Shown in pieces: positions 18,016 through 25,824 of a stretch of 64,000 bases of DNA. Source of the stretch: Candidatus Aminicenantota bacterium. GTDB lineage: Bacteria; Acidobacteriota; Aminicenantia; UBA2199. A model generated the notes under the pieces. It was not told where the DNA came from. It was given only the letters and a program-made list of their open reading frames with translations, and ran no database searches. Made by a program: the position numbers and the translations under genes. The stretch covers positions 62,001-126,000 of the forward strand of contig JAPKZK010000110.1 of NCBI GenBank assembly GCA_026393835.1, written 5' to 3'. How positions within the stretch are numbered: position 1 is the stretch's first letter; each line of letters starts with the position of its first letter.

Positions 18016-20772
18016 TTATCTTGGAAGGATATGGACGGTAAAATCTTTAGGCGCCGTATTCCCGTTTTTGTCTGTGAGCAGGAAATTGAGAGTATGGTCG
18101 CCCATAAAGCCGGGGCCGGGTTGCCAATAAAAAATCCCGTTTACCGGATCGAAAGTAGAACCGATGGGAAGATCGGACAGAAGAGATGCCCGATATTGTG
18201 AATTTGATTCCACCACTCGAAGTTTCAGTAAGTCCAGCGCCTGGATTTCAATTGGGATTTCTCCATTGCTTGTTATTATCTCGGCCGGGTCATAATAATC
18301 GGCGGGGATTCGGGATAAATCGTTAACCGTATCTTGCAGCCCGGGGTCGCTGCTTGAATTTTGGACATTAAAATACCTGCTGCCGATCCCTTCGGTATGG
18401 CCCGCGGAATCCCGGACAATCCAGGAAATCGTATGAAGTCCATCCCGGTACTTTCTCGTATCCAGCACATAGTACCCGATGGCGCCCATACTGTTGGCAT
18501 ACCCGGGGAATAAAGAAGCAATGTCTTCCCTATATTGATTGTATTTGGGGCGCCCGAGATTTACCCCATCGACCCAGACAGAAATCGTAGAACCATCGAC
18601 AGGAATGTTATTGGGAACCGGTGTGAGCGCCCAGCCAAACACCACAAACCCTTTCCCGGAAGCGTTTCCGCCCTGGTCGGGAGTATCGAGGGCGCCAAAC
18701 GGTTTTACCGCCTTCAAATTATCGCAATCGATGGTTTTAACTTCCAGGGGAGTCGAATGACCTGCATTATCGGTCACTATCGCATGAATTTTGAAAATCC
18801 CATTCCCGCTGTTGGGTAAGAAATTTGTCAAAAGCATATACCCCCATCCCGCATTAAAATTGCGGGGATAATCGGGATAAGCAGGGATGATATCGGGTCT
18901 TGCCCCTTCTACAAATGTGGCCTTGCCGATATAAACCAGGTTCTTATCCCCCGATTCATAATACAATCTCACGGCATCGAGACGGACATCATCCAATGCC
19001 CATCCCGTTATAGGGATACTCCCGGAAACCTTTGCATTATCCAATGGCGTATCGAAACTTCCAATGGGTGCGCGATCTTCTTCGCTTGTTTTCACAGCCA
19101 GGTTTAAAGTAATCGTCGCCGATTGTTGCGGGTCCCCGGTATCCTGTACGGTAATTGCGCCCGTATAATCGCCTGCCGCCAACCCGGTCTGATCAATATT
19201 CACTTCAATTACGCCGTAATTTTCCCCTTCATTGGGAGAGAATGTTATCCAGGTTGCATTTGCAGCGGCAGTCCATTTTAGTATCCCGCCGCCTTGATTG
19301 GAAACAATGATCCATTGCGTTTCGGGTTTCTCCCCGTCGAGGATATAGGCAAAATTTAATTTGTCGCGATTTACATTCAGTACCGGTGGTTTCGTTGAGA
19401 CAATAGTAAAAGTCGCTTCGCTTGTATCGAAAATACTACCGTCTGTTGTGCCGACTTTTACCAGGCATTCTGAAGAGGGGGTATCCGGGATCAACCAGTG
19501 ATAGGATGATTTATTGGGTTTGGATTCGATAATGGTTATCCAGTTTGTGCCATTGTCCAGCGAATACTCTATTTTAACATTATCGATAGCACCGGTGGAA
19601 TCCCATACGATTTGCCGGTTTGTTCCCGCGGTCCATTCTTCGCCGCCGTTGGGAGCAACGACAGTAATCGTAGGCTCTACGGCTTTTACGATTTTAAACA
19701 CCGAATCGCCGGTATCGGAAGGCGTCCCGCCGACATCTCTCACGCGTACCAGGCATTCATCCGAAATGGTATCCGGGACTATCCACGAATACTTGTTTTC
19801 ACACATAAGCGAAGAAAGACCCCGGGGTTTTGACAAATCTTCGCCTTTATTTGGGGTGGAATTGGCGATAAGGATCCAATTGGCCCCGTTGTCGATGGAG
19901 TAATGGATTTGAACATTTTGAATATCCCCGGTGGATGTCCACTGGATGAAATAAGCAGAGCCAACGCTCCATTCTTCACCGCCATTGGGAGAAAAAACCG
20001 TAATCGTAGGTTCTTCGGCTGCTGCGATTTTAAACACGGAATCGCTTGTATCGGAAGGCGTCCCGCCGACGTCTCTCACGCGTACCAGGCATAGATCGGA
20101 AAGGGGATCCGGGACTACCCATTCAAACGAGTTTTCACATTTAAGCGAAGAAAGACCCCGGGGTTTTGACAAACTCTCGCTGATATTTGGGGTTGAATCG
20201 GCGATAAGGATCCAATTGGCCCCGTTGTCGATGGAGTAATGGATTTGAACATTTTGAATATCGCCCCTGGACATCCATTGAATGTATTGGGTAGAGCCTA
20301 CGCTCCATTCTTCACCGCCATTGGGACTATAGACAGTAATCTTCGGTTCTTCGGCTGCTGCGATTTCAAACGCCGAATCGCTTTCATCCGAAGGCGCTTC
20401 GCTGACATCTCTCACGCGCACCAGGCACTGATCGGAAAGGGTGTCCGGGACTACCCACGAAAATTCTTTATCGCACTTAAGCGAAGAAAGACCCCGGGGT
20501 TTTGACAAATCCCCGCCGATATTTGGGGTAGAGTCGGTAATAACGATCCAATTGGCCCCGTTATCGATGGAGTAATGGATTTGAACATTCTGAACATCGC
20601 CGGTAGATGTCCATGTAATGGTTTGGGATGATCCCGCGGCCCATTCTTCTCCGCCATTGGGAGAGGTAACGGTAATCGTTTTTATTTCATCCTCACTATA
20701 AAGAGGAAGGCCGACATACAGCACACTTAAAAACAACACAATAAACATTATATATATCTTTCTAACTTTCAT
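18016..20772 (-). CDS. Large secreted repeat protein (Kre9/Knh1-like and Ig-like domains)
   Basis: 918 residues from the ATG at 20772, which has a strong AGGAGG site; the longer in-frame start at 20799 lacks one. A signal peptide (IYIMFIVLFLSVLYVGLPL) precedes four repeats that each begin ITV.(S/A)PNGGEEW, contain VQIHYSIDNGANW and end LVRVRD; they match the Ser-Thr-rich/Kre9-Knh1-like extracellular domain. The first three repeats carry an extra DLSKPRGLSSL insert; the fourth lacks it. A BACON-like domain follows (NVNRDKLNFAYI ... ITVQDTGDPQQSATITLNL). Two PIGSFDTPLDNAKVSG-type modules and a C-terminal LPIGSTFDPVNGIFYWQPGPGF domain come last. The C-terminal half is paralogous to the 3693 gene product. 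Likely a surface or exported adhesive or binding protein. Confidence 0.8.
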   Translation of the reverse strand: MKVRKIYIMFIVLFLSVLYVGLPLYSEDEIKTITVTSPNGGEEWAAGSSQTITWTSTGDVQNVQIHYSIDNGANWIVITDSTPNIGGDLSKPRGLSSLKCDKEFSWVVPDTLSDQCLVRVRDVSEAPSDESDSAFEIAAAEEPKITVYSPNGGEEWSVGSTQYIQWMSRGDIQNVQIHYSIDNGANWILIADSTPNISESLSKPRGLSSLKCENSFEWVVPDPLSDLCLVRVRDVGGTPSDTSDSVFKIAAAEEPTITVFSPNGGEEWSVGSAYFIQWTSTGDIQNVQIHYSIDNGANWILIANSTPNKGEDLSKPRGLSSLMCENKYSWIVPDTISDECLVRVRDVGGTPSDTGDSVFKIVKAVEPTITVVAPNGGEEWTAGTNRQIVWDSTGAIDNVKIEYSLDNGTNWITIIESKPNKSSYHWLIPDTPSSECLVKVGTTDGSIFDTSEATFTIVSTKPPVLNVNRDKLNFAYILDGEKPETQWIIVSNQGGGILKWTAAANATWITFSPNEGENYGVIEVNIDQTGLAAGDYTGAITVQDTGDPQQSATITLNLAVKTSEEDRAPIGSFDTPLDNAKVSGSIPITGWALDDVRLDAVRLYYESGDKNLVYIGKATFVEGARPDIIPAYPDYPRNFNAGWGYMLLTNFLPNSGNGIFKIHAIVTDNAGHSTPLEVKTIDCDNLKAVKPFGALDTPDQGGNASGKGFVVFGWALTPVPNNIPVDGSTISVWVDGVNLGRPKYNQYREDIASLFPGYANSMGAIGYYVLDTRKYRDGLHTISWIVRDSAGHTEGIGSRYFNVQNSSSDPGLQDTVNDLSRIPADYYDPAEIITSNGEIPIEIQALDLLKLRVVESNSQYRASLLSDLPIGSTFDPVNGIFYWQPGPGFMGDHTLNFLLTDKNGNTAPKDFTVHILPR
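19640..20680 (-). repeat. Coding tandem repeat, ~335-bp period
   Basis: Within the secreted repeat protein, near-identical blocks recur about every 335 bases: the CATTCTTC.CCGCC.TTGGGA stretch appears near 19644, 19969, 20307 and 20642. The GACCCCGGGGTTTTGACAAA stretch recurs near 19819, 20153 and 20487. The high DNA identity suggests recent duplication or gene conversion between protein repeats. Confidence 0.75.
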
Positions 20773-21035
20773 AATAACCTCCTGGGAAAATAGAAGCACT
20801 TTTAATGCCAGGGTGAAAAGTCAGAGCATAGAAAATCCTGTATCGATTGAATAAAAATAGCTTTACCGGGGATATCTGAAATATTTCAAAATATGAAACA
20901 AAGGCCGGATAGGGTTAAAAGTACCTTTTCAACTTTACAAAGTGTAAAGGCGAACTGGCAATTTTGCCTGTCGCCAACTGCCGTACCGGGGGGCCCGGAA
21001 AGCCGTTTCCTCACAATTTTTTTGCCAAATTCCCC
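20773..21035. other. Intergenic region with several palindromes
   Basis: A gap between divergent genes. It holds three short dyads: TGAAATATTTCA (20877-20888); CTTTACA-AAG-TGTAAAG (20933-20949); and an imperfect hairpin GGCGAACTGGCAA / TTGCCTGTCGCC (20949-20975). They could be operators or terminators. No coding potential is seen. Confidence 0.4.
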
Positions 21036-21064
21036 TTGACAATGACGTTAGCTTCCTCTATAAT
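21036..21064 (+). promoter_or_regulatory. Consensus sigma-70-type promoter upstream of mgtA
   Basis: TTGACA at 21036-21041, a 17-base spacer and TATAAT at 21059-21064: a perfect match at both hexamers. The predicted transcript start is near 21071, the ATG of the small leader ORF. Confidence 0.8.
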
Positions 21065-21070
21065 TTTTTT

Positions 21071-21142
21071 ATGGATGCCAAAGGATTTTCCTATTCAACG
21101 CGAAGCAAGATCGGGTATGCAGCAAGGATGACTGCGTCATGA
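21071..21142 (+). CDS. Possible 23-codon leader peptide before mgtA
   Basis: An ATG at 21071, seven bases after the -10 box, opens a 23-codon frame (MDAKGFSYSTRSKIGYAARM, then TAS). Its TGA overlaps the mgtA ATG as ATGA. Position and overlap suggest a leaderless upstream ORF coupled to mgtA translation. Enterobacterial mgtA has a regulatory leader peptide (MgtL), but that one is proline-rich and this one has no proline, so the mechanism would differ. No homology is recognised and chance cannot be excluded for 23 codons. Confidence 0.35.
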   Translation: MDAKGFSYSTRSKIGYAARMTAS

Positions 21143-23796
21143 AAAAGGGCTTGTTTGCGCGATTCTCGAACCGCCTCGGCGTTCAATCGCCCCCATCCCA
21201 TACCTTAAACGGGCATGAACGGCAATTGGTAAAACTTTGCACGATCCCTATCCAGGAGGCTTTAGGCACACTCAAGACAACCCTTCAAGGACTAATGACC
21301 GAAGAAGCGGAGCAACGACTGGACAAGTACGGCCCCAACGAGTTGTCTCATCACAAGCGCCTGGGTTTTTGGGCCGACATGGTTCATCGCCTGAAAAGTC
21401 CCCTGGTCGTTCAACTCTTGCTGATCACACTGGTCTCCGGGTTCATCGGCGAGGTAAAGTCAACTATAATCGTCTCCGCGATGATCGTATTGAGCGTCGG
21501 GTTGTCCTACGTTCTTGACCGCCGCTCCAACCACGCCGTCGACTCGCTCGGCAAGCGCGTTCAGTCCCGTACCTTCGTCTTGAGGGACGGCGCGGAGACG
21601 GAAGTCAAGATATCCGAAATCGTTCCGGGCGACATCGTGCTCCTCCGGACCGGCTCAATCGTTCCGGCGGACCTGCGGTTGATCGCTGCCAAGGATTTTT
21701 TCGTCAGCGAGTCGGCCCTGACCGGGGAATCCATGCCTGTCGAAAAAACGAGTGCAAGCGCCGAATCATCCCTCCAGCCGGCCATGGATCTGCCGAACGC
21801 CTGTTTTTTCGGAACCTCCGTTACCAGCGGCACGGCCCGGGGCGTAGTCGTGAACACCGGCGCCCATACTTTGTTTGGAGCCATTTCAGAACGGCTGACT
21901 GAAAAGCGAGAGGAAACCAGCTTCGACAGAGGCGTGCGTTCCTTTGCCTGGCTGATGATCCGGTTTATGGTAGTGATGGTCTGCACGGTGTTCTTCATCG
22001 TGGGCCTAACCAAGGGTAACTGGTTGGAGGCGCTCTTGTTCGGCCTGTCCATTGCCGTGGGACTCACCCCGGAAATGCTGCCGATGATTGTCACCGTCAA
22101 CCTGGCCAAGGGCGCGCTGACTATGGCCAGGAAAAAAGTCATTGTCAAGAGGCTGCCGGCGATCCAGAACTTCGGGGCTATCGACATCCTGTGCACGGAC
22201 AAGACAGGAACCCTGACTCAAGACCGGGTCGTACTGGAACGCCATGTCGATATCGTTGGACATACCAGCGAGGAAGTTCTGAACTACGCCTATCTAAACA
22301 GCTATTTCCAAACTAGCCTGCGCAACCTGATCGACCGGGCGGTTCTTGAGTCTGCCGACCTGAATGTTGAGCAAAACTGCCAACTTGTGGACGAACTGCC
22401 CTTTGATTTTCAGCGTCGCCGCATGTCCGTGGTGGTGGACTATGAAGGGGACCATGTACTGATCTGCAAGGGTGCGGTGGAGGAGATCTACGCTTGCTGC
22501 AGTCATTATCAGATCGAAGACGAGGTCTATCCCCTGATCGACATGATCCATGCCGACCTGTTCGAAGAGGTCGAAAAACTCAATCGAGACGGTTTCCGGG
22601 TCCTGGGCATTGCTTACCGGGAGTTTCCCCGGGACAAGACTGTTTTCACAGTCGAAGATGAAAGCCGGCTCATCCTGCTCGGCTATATCGCGTTCTTCGA
22701 TCCGCCCAAAGTCTCCGCCACGGAAGCGCTTGAGCTCCTGGATAAAGCCGGGGTAAAGGTTAAGGTTCTAACGGGCGACAACGGCCTGGTGACAGAAAAG
22801 GTCTGCCGGGACGTGGGACTCGATACGGATCGGATCGTCACGGGAGCGGAACTTTCACGGCTTTCCCCAGACGATTTCTCGGAAACGGTGCAAAACTGCA
22901 ATGTCTTCGTCAAGCTCTCCCCGGCGCAAAAAGAGCAGATCGTGATGGAACTACGCAAAAACGGCCACGTAGTGGGATTCATGGGGGACGGCATCAACGA
23001 TGCGCCCGCGTTGCAGGCAGCGGATGTCGGCATTTCGGTAGATTCCGCGGTGGACGTGGCCAAGGAATCCGCGGACATCGTACTCCTTGAAAAGAACCTC
23101 CTTGTCTTGAAAGAAGGCATCATGGAAGGACGGAAGGTCTTTGCCAATATCGTTAAATACATCCGAATGGGGGCAAGCTCCAATTTCGGCAACATGTTCA
23201 GTGTGGTCGGGGCGAGCTACCTGCTGCCATTCCTTCCTATGCAACCGGTGCAAATTCTCACCAACAACCTGCTCTACGACTTCTCGCAGACCGGTATTCC
23301 CACAGATAATGTGGATGAGGAACTCATCGCCAGGCCCCTCAAATGGAATATCGACAATATTAAGCGTTTCATGGTCTTCATCGGGCCCATCAGTTCAATC
23401 TTCGACTACGCCACCTTCGCCTTGATGTGGTTCTTTTTCGGTTGCAGTACCTTCCTCGATCCCGCGATCGGCTCCCTTCAAAAAGAATCGTTGGCGCGGC
23501 TTTTTCAGACAGGGTGGTTCGTGGAGTCGCTGCTGACCCAAACATTGATCGTCCATATCATCAGGACGAAAAGGCTCCCTTTCTTCGGAAGCCGGGCATC
23601 CCTACACATGACAATGACCACCCTGATTGTCATGGCCATAGGAGCGTGGTTGCCGTACTCGCCTTTCGCGGCCGATTTTGGATTGGTTCCACTGCCCGCG
23701 GTCTACTGGGCCTGGATAGCGGCTTTCCTGGCCACATACGCCGTGCTGGCGCACATTGTGAAAACCTGGTTCTTCAAGCGTTTTGGAGGTGAGTGA
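21139..23796 (+). CDS. mgtA: Magnesium-transporting P-type ATPase MgtA (P3B)
   Basis: 885 residues, the normal length. P-type ATPase landmarks: TGES in the actuator domain, phosphorylated Asp354 in CTDKTGTLTQD, KGAVEEIYACC in the nucleotide-binding domain, TGDNGLVTEKVC, and the hinge MGDGINDAPALQAADVGISV. Ten membrane helices are expected. The later QILTNNLLYDFSQTGIPTDNVD segment is characteristic of the MgtA/MgtB subgroup rather than Ca2+ or K+ pumps. It imports Mg2+ into the cytosol at the inner membrane. A consensus promoter and a possible leader ORF precede it, and a PTS EIIA-like gene follows three bases after the stop. Codon choice looks more GC-rich at third positions than its neighbours, which may reflect transfer. 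Confidence 0.93.
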   Translation: MKKGLFARFSNRLGVQSPPSHTLNGHERQLVKLCTIPIQEALGTLKTTLQGLMTEEAEQRLDKYGPNELSHHKRLGFWADMVHRLKSPLVVQLLLITLVSGFIGEVKSTIIVSAMIVLSVGLSYVLDRRSNHAVDSLGKRVQSRTFVLRDGAETEVKISEIVPGDIVLLRTGSIVPADLRLIAAKDFFVSESALTGESMPVEKTSASAESSLQPAMDLPNACFFGTSVTSGTARGVVVNTGAHTLFGAISERLTEKREETSFDRGVRSFAWLMIRFMVVMVCTVFFIVGLTKGNWLEALLFGLSIAVGLTPEMLPMIVTVNLAKGALTMARKKVIVKRLPAIQNFGAIDILCTDKTGTLTQDRVVLERHVDIVGHTSEEVLNYAYLNSYFQTSLRNLIDRAVLESADLNVEQNCQLVDELPFDFQRRRMSVVVDYEGDHVLICKGAVEEIYACCSHYQIEDEVYPLIDMIHADLFEEVEKLNRDGFRVLGIAYREFPRDKTVFTVEDESRLILLGYIAFFDPPKVSATEALELLDKAGVKVKVLTGDNGLVTEKVCRDVGLDTDRIVTGAELSRLSPDDFSETVQNCNVFVKLSPAQKEQIVMELRKNGHVVGFMGDGINDAPALQAADVGISVDSAVDVAKESADIVLLEKNLLVLKEGIMEGRKVFANIVKYIRMGASSNFGNMFSVVGASYLLPFLPMQPVQILTNNLLYDFSQTGIPTDNVDEELIARPLKWNIDNIKRFMVFIGPISSIFDYATFALMWFFFGCSTFLDPAIGSLQKESLARLFQTGWFVESLLTQTLIVHIIRTKRLPFFGSRASLHMTMTTLIVMAIGAWLPYSPFAADFGLVPLPAVYWAWIAAFLATYAVLAHIVKTWFFKRFGGE

Positions 23797-23798
23797 TC

Positions 23799-24602
23799 AT
23801 GGATACAATTTTGGACGCCCTCCAGGAGGGTAGATTGTTCGAATTGCCTGAAAACGACAAGGCACACGCCTTGCAGTTTCTGGCGCACATCATCGAAGCA
23901 TTTCCTGAGACCGCTGCCGGAACCGATGTGGTCGGACTTGTCATGAAAAGAGAAGATGCGACCGGCACCGCCATAGGAAAAGGCTGGGCCTGTCCGCATG
24001 CGCGGGTGCCCTATGACGAAGATCTCATGTGCGTGATGGGATGGAGCCCGAAAGGAATCGATTACGGCGCGTCGGACGGCAAGTCCATAACGCTGGTCGT
24101 CATGTACCTGGTTCCGAACAACCAGCGGAATCATTACCTGCGTGAGATATCCATGTTGGCCAAGGCACTTGAAACCTACCCCCGCCTTGAAAAATTGAGT
24201 GAGGTCAGGAACCTGGACGATGTGCGTCTCTACATACTTGACCTGATTGAAGCCACCAAGGGCGCAGTCGGTCCGGTTGCTCGGGCCAAGATGATCCGGC
24301 TGCAAACGAAGCCGGCTCTTGAAGCATTCCCCTGTCGCGATCTTTCGAATCTTGTCGTAGAGCCCATCACACTCATCGCCGGTCCGGGAATGAAACACGT
24401 TGTTCTCGCGCAGAATTACGGCCTTGTGGAGTGGCTTGACACAGCGAGCGGTCTCATCGAAAAGATAGAAGCAGATGGCGTATACCAGGATGCTGGATGG
24501 CGCATCTTGCGCCGGGGTTCGGTTAACTATCAAGGCGGGCGGGTTGCCTATGACTGTCTGGCGATTAGAATGATCCTAAACAATTCGATACAACCTAAAT
24601 GA
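23799..24602 (+). CDS. PTS EIIA (fructose/mannitol/PtsN-type) domain protein downstream of mgtA
   Basis: 267 residues from the ATG at 23799, which is correctly spaced from GGAGG at 23785; a GTG at 23793 is too close. Residues ~1-150 form a type-2 EIIA domain: TAAGTDVVGLVMKRED, then GKGWACPHARVP with the expected phospho-accepting His, and LVVMYLVPNN. About 110 residues follow that I do not recognise. It begins three bases after mgtA, so the two are co-transcribed. No sugar permease is nearby, so a regulatory role like EIIA-Ntr, possibly acting on Mg2+ transport, is more likely than sugar uptake. That role is inference. Confidence 0.75.
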   Translation: MDTILDALQEGRLFELPENDKAHALQFLAHIIEAFPETAAGTDVVGLVMKREDATGTAIGKGWACPHARVPYDEDLMCVMGWSPKGIDYGASDGKSITLVVMYLVPNNQRNHYLREISMLAKALETYPRLEKLSEVRNLDDVRLYILDLIEATKGAVGPVARAKMIRLQTKPALEAFPCRDLSNLVVEPITLIAGPGMKHVVLAQNYGLVEWLDTASGLIEKIEADGVYQDAGWRILRRGSVNYQGGRVAYDCLAIRMILNNSIQPK

Positions 24603-24708
24603 AATCCTTTCAAATTGCAGTGGGCTGTCCCCAAAGGATACAAAAAGGGAAATGTATTCATAACTGTGTGGAACATAACGATAAAATCTGACAAATCAGA
24701 GGACATGC

Positions 24709-25563
24709 ATGAAAATGAGCAAATCAAAAAAGATTCGGCGAGACACCAAAAGGGTGTTTTTAAAATTAGGCACCTGCTCCCGCACATTCTTCTATATATT
24801 GAACCGGGAATTCGGTCATCCGCTGGAAAATGAGGAGTGCGCGGCGGACTGGTTAGCGGGCGGCATACTGCAGCAGGGATATCAATGCGGGATGCTTTGG
24901 GGGGCTTCATTGGCTGTTGGAGCGGAATCCTTTCGCAGGTTCGGAGACCGGGGCCCGGCCACAGGTATGGCCATAAAAGCAACTCAGCATATTATGGAAT
25001 CATTTATAAACAGGGCAAAAAGCGCCGACTGTTTGGACATTACCAGTTGTGATTTTTCAAAAAAATTCAGTATCGCGAAACTCTTTTTTACCGGAAAAGT
25101 CTGGTACTGCTTTAAGCTTGCGGAAAAATGGGCCCCGGAGGCGATCCAGTCGGCAACCGAAGGATTATCCCTCGATCAAATTGATCTGCCGAAACAGGCG
25201 ATAAGTTGTGCTTCGGAAACAGCCAGGAAAATGGGAGCCAGTGAAGAGGAAATGGCTATGGTTGCCGGATTTGCCGGGGGCCTTGGTTTAAGCGGTAATG
25301 GCTGCGGGGCGCTGAGTGCTGCCATATGGATGAATACTCTCGCCAGGATCAGGGAACAAAACTATAAAGCCTCTTTATCCGACCCGGCTGCGGAAAAAAT
25401 ATTAAAAGCATTCTATGAGGCGACCGGTTATGAAATGGAATGTTCTAAAATAACAGGGCTTCGTTTTAAGACCATAGACGAGCATACGGAATTCATAAAA
25501 AACGGCGGCTGTGCTAAGTTGATTAATGTACTGGCGGATACGAATTCCCTGCCGGGAAAATAG
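24709..25563 (+). CDS. C_GCAxxG_C_C family redox-type protein
   Basis: 284 residues. The family pattern is visible: QQGYQCGMLWGASLAVG with the first Cys, ADCLDITSCDFS with a Cys pair in the middle, VWYCFKLAEKWAPEA, and GLGLSGNGCGALSAAIW with the GCGA motif. Members are thought to be redox-active or metal-binding and are common in anaerobes; biochemical function is not established. The ATG at 24709 follows a GAGG site; ATG 24715 is an alternative. It could be co-transcribed with the mgtA pair, but the ~106-base gap makes this uncertain. Confidence 0.75.
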   Translation: MKMSKSKKIRRDTKRVFLKLGTCSRTFFYILNREFGHPLENEECAADWLAGGILQQGYQCGMLWGASLAVGAESFRRFGDRGPATGMAIKATQHIMESFINRAKSADCLDITSCDFSKKFSIAKLFFTGKVWYCFKLAEKWAPEAIQSATEGLSLDQIDLPKQAISCASETARKMGASEEEMAMVAGFAGGLGLSGNGCGALSAAIWMNTLARIREQNYKASLSDPAAEKILKAFYEATGYEMECSKITGLRFKTIDEHTEFIKNGGCAKLINVLADTNSLPGK

Positions 25564-25631
25564 CCACAAAGGCACGCATGTGCGAAGGCACAAAGAAACA
25601 CCAGGGGGTTTTTCTGCATGTCCCTTTTTCC

Positions 25632-25760
25632 CATCGACCCGGGAGACTATTGCCCCGGGGGAACGTGTCTTGATGGTGGGCCGCGATATAAATTAACGTT
25701 GGTGGTAGGGCGGAAGGGCGGAAGGGCGGAAGGGCGGCAGAGAGAACCGAACAAACGTAA
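25632..25760 (+). pseudogene. Degraded duplicate of the nfeD 3' end
   Basis: From CATCGACCCGGGAGACTATT onward this stretch matches 17780-17875, the last ~90 bases of the NfeD-like gene, with scattered substitutions, a small indel, and an inserted run of GGAAGGGC units near 25707-25738. It has no start codon and is not expressed as a gene. It lies just after a copy of the AAAATAGCC repeat (25559-25602). Confidence 0.7.
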
Positions 25761-25778
25761 TTTTTTACAGCATAAAGG

Positions 25779-25807
25779 TTGCATTTTTTTTTAGAAGCTT
25801 TTATACT
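25779..25807 (+). promoter_or_regulatory. Promoter of the DAK2-DegV fusion gene
   Basis: TTGCAT at 25779-25784 and TATACT at 25802-25807, 17 bases apart. The predicted start near 25814 leaves a leader of about 11 bases that is little more than the AGGAGG site. Confidence 0.55.
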
Positions 25808-25824
25808 ATATCCAGGAGGTAATC

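Noticed and set aside
21064..21138. M-box magnesium riboswitch upstream of mgtA
   Set aside because: Only about 70 bases separate promoter and gene, too short for an M-box, and no such fold is visible.
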